Origin: Moniliella sp. 'wahieum'
Lineage: Eukaryota > Basidiomycota > Moniliellomycetes > Moniliellales > Moniliellaceae
DNA length: 64,000 nt
Reading direction: 5' to 3'
NCBI GenBank assembly: GCA_003971905.1
Contig: RSEE01000012.1
Location: 868,001-932,000, forward strand
Shown: positions 58,007 through 64,000 of the stretch, one piece after another
Layout of the letters: every line of letters begins with the position of its first letter
How positions within the stretch are numbered: position 1 is the stretch's first letter
The notes under the pieces: model-generated
The model's database searches: none
Told to the model about the DNA's origin: nothing
Seen by the model: the letters and a program-made list of their open reading frames with translations, nothing else
Program-made: the position numbers and the translations under genes

Positions 58007-59007
58007 GGAACGTTGCACCACGGCTCGACCTTCAACTTTCGTTGTTTTGGAGCAATGCCCCCCCAATCACGCCATCCTGCGGGATAGGCATCACCCCTCT
58101 TATCCGCCTGGACTCTCCCTCTGCTCCTCAGTACCATCGGCTCTACAAGGCCCTACCCTTCTCATAGGCTCCTGTACCTCTCCTCAGAACCAACACAACT
58201 TCCATTCGCCTCCTTCGGCAGACTTGAAGATTGCCATTTAGCTGCCTCTTTTGAATCCTTTTTCTTTTGCCCTCTTCTTGCTATCCTCTTGCTTCTCACT
58301 GGACGTGCCGCCCATACCCGCGTAATGGGATGAGAATGTTCCTTACTGTGTGTGTATGGGTAGAGCCACGACGTTATTAGGTCGATCAGTGGGAAGCTGG
58401 CCGTCTTATCGCCGCGCCGGACCAGAACCAACGTAGAATCGCGGGGGAGGAATAAAGATCTACACGAGAGTGCATTTTTTATTGTGGCGCAGGTGTGCGT
58501 TGTTAGATTGGCGCTGCGCAGGCAGCGATGCGTGGGTGCGCTGGGCGCAGGGACACAACGAGCGGCAGAAGCTGCGGCAGAGCCCAGAGGTGCGAGCTGC
58601 GAGCAACCAGCCGAGTCCAGTACGCTCTCTCTGCTGCCCCACCCCCTTGGTGGTGTGGCTGGCCGCTGAGGGCGGTGCGCCGCGGATCTTGAAGCTGGAC
58701 GCTTGACTCCCCCGCAGTAGGCTCCGTACGCCAGACTCCGGTCAAGACCACACTGGCCCAGTGCCCCCAAAGGACAGTGCCACCTGTGCCCCGCGGTGGA
58801 CTGCAATGAGGCGGTAAGGCCAGCGCCCGGATATATCATTGGTTGCCATCGTTGCTGGCTCTTCTCCCATCGTCTTCGACCGTCCACCTCTCAGGCTCTC
58901 TCGCTGCGTCTCCGTCACCTGCTCTGATTGCCCACCATCCAGCACGCCCGGGCAGACAGCCTCGCCCTTTGCTGTGCTGTGGTGTTAATACGCCATTCAC
59001 ATCGTAG
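57990..59007. other. Spacer between FOX2 and the DUF2985-type gene
   Basis: About 1 kb. Apart from the heptamer array at its left end it has no recognised gene; minus-strand open frames around 58160-58890 look like composition effects. The right end contains the promoter of the next gene. Confidence 0.45.
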
Positions 59008-62000
59008 ATGGCACGCCCACTGCGCCCACTGCCGCGTCCGGCGCAGGCGGATGGCGACACGGTGCTGCCCACACCCGCCGTTTCTGCGCCTCCGCGCCCC
59101 TTGCCCTTTACGCCTGCCAAGCACGCATCCACCTCCCACCACTCGCCCCGCCTCGCATTCAACAACGCCATCGTCCCACCCCTCGCGGCCAGTTTACCAC
59201 CGTCGAGACTCGTGCCGAAGCCGCGGCCAATGCCGAGGCCGAGCGTGCTCAAGAGGCGGATGTGTGGGACGTGGTGGATCCTGCGTATGCGACGATGAAC
59301 ACCTGGAGCAACATCCAAGGTGTCCTTTTTGGCCCCTCCTTCCACCCGCCCCCGATCCCCTCTTGGAACGACCTCGCACCTCGCCCTCCATCCTCGGTGG
59401 AGAAGAATATGGATGCAGCAGAGGAGTGGGGGTCCCACCACCAGCTCAACAGTACTGCGATTGCCAGGCCAGCCATCCCCAGTTCACGTCGGACCTCATT
59501 AGCAAGCCGCCCGGATCGACTCGGCTCCCTTGTCCCCTCTTTTGTCGGCCGCCCGAGGAGAGGGTCGCTTCTGGGACACCGGACAAGCCAGTCGAGTTCC
59601 GCTGGGGCTAGTAGAACAGTCCGCCACCCAACAGGCCCTTCTTCTCTGAACGCCATGCCCGAACACACCATTTCCGTTCCCCGCCACGATCCTTCGGGGT
59701 CCCTGCGAACACTTATGATTCGGTGGCTTACCACGAGGACGGAGACCCCAACAACGTCTCTCTTGAGTTGGAGCCGATATCCCCACCCCGCCCTGAACCC
59801 TCGCCTTTCTCCACTTCCGGATCCAGCTGATGTTTGCAGGCACAAATGCCGCAGCTAGACAAAGATGGCGCGGGTTCTCGGGGCGATCTTACCGACCAGG
59901 CACAGTTAACCCCGCAAGAACAGGAAGAGGAAGACGCAGCAGTTGAAGCAACCATTTCGCGCCTTATGCAACCGCGTGAACGTTTTCGGCGCGGGCTGCT
60001 TGGCTTTGGAAGATATTTGAAAACACGTACGTTTCCCCCCACTGCCATGCACTCCCTCGTTGCATTCCTTTCTTTTCAAGTGAGAGTTGACTCTCTTTTC
60101 CCACTCTCCTTGACTCTATACTGATTCCACTCTGCAGCCATGGGTTCTTAATGGTCCTCTCTGGGCTGCTCATCGCATCATGGGGGATTGCCATTTTCCT
60201 CTTGATTGTACACTGGTGGAACCCTCCCATCGGCGCTTTGGATTGAGCGGTGCGACAAGATCCTGTGTGTTTTGTTTAACCTGACGGGCTTCCTCTTAGC
60301 CCCCTCACGTGCCGTGACTCGTATCGCATGTTCCGCATCACTCGGTACCGCCTCCGTGCTTCCGTCGGCAAACAGCTGGGCTTACCTCCCTCCAGGACCC
60401 TAACGATCTGCCCCGCTCGTATGCCTACCGTTTATACGATACCAACCGGCGTCGCCATCTGCCTCCAGCAGAAGCGGACCAAGAAGCTCAGGAAGAGCTC
60501 TTCCCCCTGCAGAAAAAAGAGCAATGAATCGACGACGCCTCAGCAACGCCGCGCTCGCAAAAAGCAGGCTCAGGCCCATGCGGGAATCCATGATCGCGTC
60601 CGTCATGCGACGACAGCCAGGCAGAGATGCAGGTGGCGGAGGAAGCGGCCGCTGTGGCGGTCGCAGTGACCAGAGCAGTGCGACGACACCTCCTGCTTCG
60701 GCGCTCACCCTACCGAATTTGGCATGGTGACGTCGGGAGTGTCCCACCCTTCCCAGACTCGGACCGGGGGTGGCCTGTCGATTTCTTCAGACCCTTCGCT
60801 TGGAATGCAGCAGCAAAGAGAAACTGTCGATTTGGCTGCACCGCCCCGCGCCACGTTCGCCGCCCTCCTCTCGCGGATTCTCCAGCCTCCCATCGCCCCT
60901 CGTCCGTTTGGTCACACACCGTCCCCAGCCACTCCTCGTCGCCACCCCATCCTCACAGCATCAAATCCCACCCACTACTCGTACGGCTCGGGGGGATAGG
61001 CCAGTGACCGTCACCCTGCCGATGAAGCATCGGAGACCGGCGTCCTGGCCCAGTACCCCACTTCGTCCTCTGGTTTCATGGGCCCGCAGACCCGGCCTTC
61101 GGGAGCCGCAGACCCCTTGCGTTCTTTGGTGGAAGAGGCCCACATGCCTGGACCCAACTACCTGTTCGACCTGCATCAACAACGCCTGTTACCCAGCGAC
61201 ACTGCGTCTTTCTCTTCCTCTCGGGCCACCAGTCCCGCCAGTCCCGCTACTCCGCTACTCCCGCCAGTCCTGCCAGTCCGGGTGGTTCTGTCCCCACGTC
61301 CAATGGGCAGCGTGTGCATGTGCTGGTCCGGTCCCGGTCCGAGTACCGAGCTCCTGAATTCGGCCCGGATCCGTGGGTTCGATGAGTGCGGCCTGCGACC
61401 CGAGGAGAGCACTAGGAGCGACTTGATTCTCATTTCTCCAACGCTACCACCACCACACCCCACTCCTGGCGACGGTCGTGTCCCACCCAACACCTCGGTG
61501 GGGGCACAGACACCGCGCTGGAGCTTGGGGCTGCGTTCCTGCTAGACGGCCCTGAGAGCCGGGTGGCGTATGCGGTGCCGGCGGATGCCGAGCCAGCGTT
61601 GCTTTCGCTCGCTGAGGAGAGCGAGCTGGTGTCAGCAGAGAAAGTTCCGTGCCGCGCACAACTACTACCGCTACCATGAGACGGAGACCCACCGCGCGTT
61701 CAGTGCCAAGCGAGCGATTGCGATCGTGATCCTGTCCGATTTGCACACCTTGTTGCAAGCGGCGCTGTGTGGTGTGACGTGGGGGATGAGTACCACCACC
61801 GTCCACTGTCCTGACCGCCATGATCATCTCGTCCTCCCTCACGTCCAATGCGTTGGCAGGGCTGCTGATCTGGCTTGGGGGAAACAAGACCAAAAAGACC
61901 GAGGTGGTGCATGCGCAGTTGATGCGCGGGCTCGAGGCTCGAGGCGAGGCCAGGCGCAGGGTTCGCACTGCCCGCGCAATGGAAGCACGAGCACTCGCCT

Positions 62001-62629
62001 TGGCCGCCCAGGGCAAACCGCCCTACCCCCCCTTCCAACAGCTTACCGGCAAAGCAGCCTTGACCAAACTCAGCTTGTACGACCTCGATGGACGCCAGGA
62101 ACTGCCTCCGATCCATGGCCCGTTCCCTTCCTCTCACCAACGTCGCGGGTGGAAACATCTCTGGAGCGCACCTCAACCGTCCCCCCCTGTTCCCTCTCCC
62201 CCCGCTTTGTCTGCCACTCCTTACCAATGCCTGATCACGCGCCACACCCACCCGCTCCCCCGCCCACGCAGTGCATGACATGCCACAACACCCACTGCCT
62301 CCTCCTCGACGATCGGCATCCCCCTCCCCCTCCCCACCGCCATGGCCATTATCCCCATCACCATTGGCGTCGCCCTCTTCCCAGAAATCGTTTCACAAGG
62401 AGACAGTCGCCCTGCTGACTCTTCCTGTCATGCCAGCGACGACAGCCTGCCCGCCCTCCCCGATCAAGTTCCCTCCCACTGGCATACGACGCAGGCTCAG
62501 GCTCAGGCTTTGCCCCCCACCCATTACGACGGTTCTACACCACCACTCCCCGGTCTCCCCCACTCCCCGACCCGCGCGCAGGCCAAAGGCCCACGCATCT
62601 CCCCTGCCCCGCTAAGCGGGCCCACCTAA
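59008..62629 (+). CDS. DUF2985-type fungal multi-pass membrane protein
   Basis: Function unknown. The start at 59008 gives MARPLRPLPRPAQADGDTVL, and a long Ser/Pro-rich N-terminus follows in shifting frames. Before an intron at 60027-60137 (GTACGT) is PRERFRRGLLGFGRYLKT. The next exon begins the family core: with one G and one T restored it reads KTPWGFLMVLSGLLIASWG, then IAIFLLIVHWWNPPIGALD and ERCDKILCVLFNLTGFLLAP (membrane segments), then RYRMFRITRYRLRASVGKQL. A five-base loss near 60247 (GATTG unit) removes Trp-Ile. The second half contains FRAAHNYYRYHETETHRAFS, AIAIVILSDLHTLLQAALCG, TAMIISSSLTSNALAGLLIW and LGGNKTKKTEVVHAQLMRGL, matching the family's ETETHRAF and IW-GG-KTK blocks. The end (62629) and internal junctions are approximate. 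Confidence 0.72.
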
Positions 62630-62715
62630 TAGCACAACACCGCTCGCCTCTCCCCATCCACCACCCTCCGTCTCCCCTTCCTATACGCTCCAGCGGCCCC
62701 CTCGTCGTCCCCTTC

Positions 62716-62757
62716 CCATGATCCATGATCCATGAGCCATGAGCCATGGGCCATATG
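62716..62757. repeat. Heptamer array CCATGAT/CCATGAG, six units
   Basis: Six contiguous 7-bp units: CCATGAT, CCATGAT, CCATGAG, CCATGAG, CCATGGG, CCATATG. The phase is kept perfectly while the sixth and seventh positions drift, which suggests stepwise growth or decay of one array. Confidence 0.85.
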
Positions 62758-63295
62758 CTCTCATCACGAGTTTTGTCTCGGATCGCGTGTTTGTCGTGGA
62801 CTCTGCATTGAACCATTCGTCCCCCCCAGTTCCTCTCCACATATCTTGCCTCAGGCTCAGGCCCACTGCTAAGAACTACTAGTCACTGATACATAATTTA
62901 GTGAGGCTATGAGTGAAGCCACTATGGCGACTGCGTGCCCCACCCCGTAGAACTCCGTAGTACTTCCCATCATTGCTCGCTGGCGAGAGGAGGTACTCTC
63001 TTTGGCATGTGTGGATCGTGGATGTGTGGCCTGCATCCTGCCCGTGCTTCATTGTCTATCCTTAATTCCACCGTGCTTTTTGGCCTCATCAACGCAGTGA
63101 TCTGCCCTCGAGGCCCAGAGTGGAGAGGAGAGCTCGGAAAGGCCAGTAGAGGAGGAGGGCCGACGAATGGTAGGGAGGGGGGGAGAGAACCGTGCGGTTG
63201 TGGTGAGGCGGAAGAACGATTGATGCATGACAGTGACATGTGACAGTGACATGTGAGTGACAGGTGATAGTTTGAATGTTGATGACGTTGATGGG

Positions 63296-63316
63296 TGATC
63301 GATGATGCATGATGCA
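63296..63316. repeat. Heptamer array TGATSSA, three units
   Basis: TGATCGA, TGATGCA, TGATGCA in tandem, with ATCGAT and ATGCAT palindromes at the cores. Further ATGCATGG copies follow at about 63357-63375. Confidence 0.6.
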
Positions 63317-63775
63317 TGGTGTCGTGCGAGCAACCCGAATTGGAACGCATGCGAATCATGCATGGTGCATGGATGATGCCGCGTGCTGGCGCAGCCAAAA
63401 TCAAGCATCGCCACAGAAGCACCGAGCGGCGTTGCACCGACCGCCACTCCCTCATGCCCCCACTGCTCCCCTGGGGCTTCGGTGCAAGGAGGAAGAACGC
63501 GATGAATAATTAACCGTCGAAATCATCGACCATCGATCACCACCTTAATGATCGATGGATCAGCCGCCCCGCGCCGATTGCGCTCCGCGAGGATCGATGA
63601 CGCTCGATTACGTAGGTGCCCCGCACACTGCCCGTTTGCGGGCGGGTGCCCGAAATTTTTTGCGCTCAAACGAATACCAGCACGGACCGCCGCTTTTTAG
63701 GCGACTTGTCCATGGCTCGAATCCTGGGCCTCGCGCACCACCTCCCCCCACCACCTCGGCCCTTTGTTACCCAGC

Positions 63776-64000
63776 ATGGTGTCTGCATCCAAGGCAAAGC
63801 GTCAGGCGGAGAAGGCCGCCAAGAACCCCAAGGACGCCAGCTCGTCCAAGACGTCCAAGTCCAAGGCCTCCAAGGCCTCCAAGAGCACCGATGCCACCTC
63901 GGCCGACGGCGTCGACGGCGCGACGGACGAAATGAAGAAGTTGGAGCTGGCTACCGACCGCAACGCGTCCGGTGTTCTTACTTCGGACAAGCAGTCGCGC
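63776..64000 (+). CDS. ARB1: ABC-F ATPase Arb1/ABCF2, 5' end only
   Basis: Cytosolic/nuclear ABC-F protein needed for ribosome biogenesis. Only the first 75 codons are in the window. The start at 63776 gives MVSASKAKRQAEKAAKNPKD, then a Lys/Ser-rich stretch SSSKTSKSKASKASKSTDAT and the conserved lead-in LELATDRNASGVLTSDKQSR, which in this family immediately precedes the first nucleotide-binding domain. The Walker motifs lie beyond the window, so assignment rests on the N-terminal signature. No intron or frame break is seen in this part. Confidence 0.85.
   Translation, partial: MVSASKAKRQAEKAAKNPKDASSSKTSKSKASKASKSTDATSADGVDGATDEMKKLELATDRNASGVLTSDKQSR

Larger units (their letters stand above)
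62630..63775. other. Spacer upstream of ARB1 with several short arrays
   Basis: About 1.15 kb, no recognised gene. Besides the two arrays listed separately, 63224-63262 repeats TGACAGTGACATG, and 63485-63560 is rich in ATCGATG-type palindromes. The right end must contain the ARB1 promoter. Confidence 0.5.

Overview
The window is nuclear DNA of a compact, GC-rich fungal genome. It is most likely a basidiomycete: the MAP kinase kinase resembles smut Fuz7, introns are short, and the membrane protein at 59 kb belongs to a family I know mainly from fungi. I cannot name the species. Every identification comes from reading the translations, with no database search.

Layout: RPS21 (+) and a Ste7/Fuz7-type MAPKK (-) lie at 0.1-3.4 kb. 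A gene-poor, lower-GC island with repeats and unrecognised coding-like fragments fills about 3.4-7.8 kb. Then come TAH18 (+), SUV3 (-), PAN6 (+), NSE2/MMS21 (-), URA7 CTP synthase (+), an unknown low-complexity gene (+), a TMEM41/VTT-type membrane protein (-), ATP7 (+), RPA190 (-, 5.5 kb) and VMA9 (+, a 295-bp gene including its intron). A 3.2-kb repeat-bearing spacer follows, then hexokinase (+), DRE2 (+), NAA25/MDM20 of NatB (-), a large unknown gene with GAF-like features (+), a 4HBT thioesterase (-), two tandem paralogous alpha/beta hydrolases (+,+), FOX2 (+), a DUF2985-type membrane protein (+) and the 5' end of ARB1 (+), which runs off the window. Divergent pairs with short shared promoters recur (SUV3/PAN6, NSE2/URA7, TMEM41-like/ATP7, RPA190/VMA9, thioesterase/hydrolase A).

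How the genes connect: most are unrelated housekeeping genes. Two groupings make functional sense. TAH18 and DRE2 encode the two partners that feed electrons to cytosolic Fe-S assembly, and they sit about 28 kb apart. The thioesterase, both hydrolases and FOX2 form a contiguous 9-kb block suggestive of lipid or ester catabolism.

Two sequence-level patterns stand out. First, almost every conserved gene is broken by small frame losses. At each site I could resolve, the missing bases equal one unit of a short tandem repeat (one base of a homopolymer, a CG/GT/CT dinucleotide, sometimes about 5 nt). I read this as a deletion-biased sequencing or assembly artefact, so the genes are annotated as CDS with breaks, not as pseudogenes. 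Second, the spacers carry many unrelated short tandem arrays that share a 7-bp period, most with self-complementary cores (TTCAAGC, GTTSAAC, GTTAAAC, TTAACGG, CCATGAK, TGATGCA, CTCAGTG), plus a dispersed CTCAG/CTGAG-rich repeat family. The 5' splice sites are also strongly GTRCGT. I found no tRNA, rRNA, CRISPR array or complete transposon.
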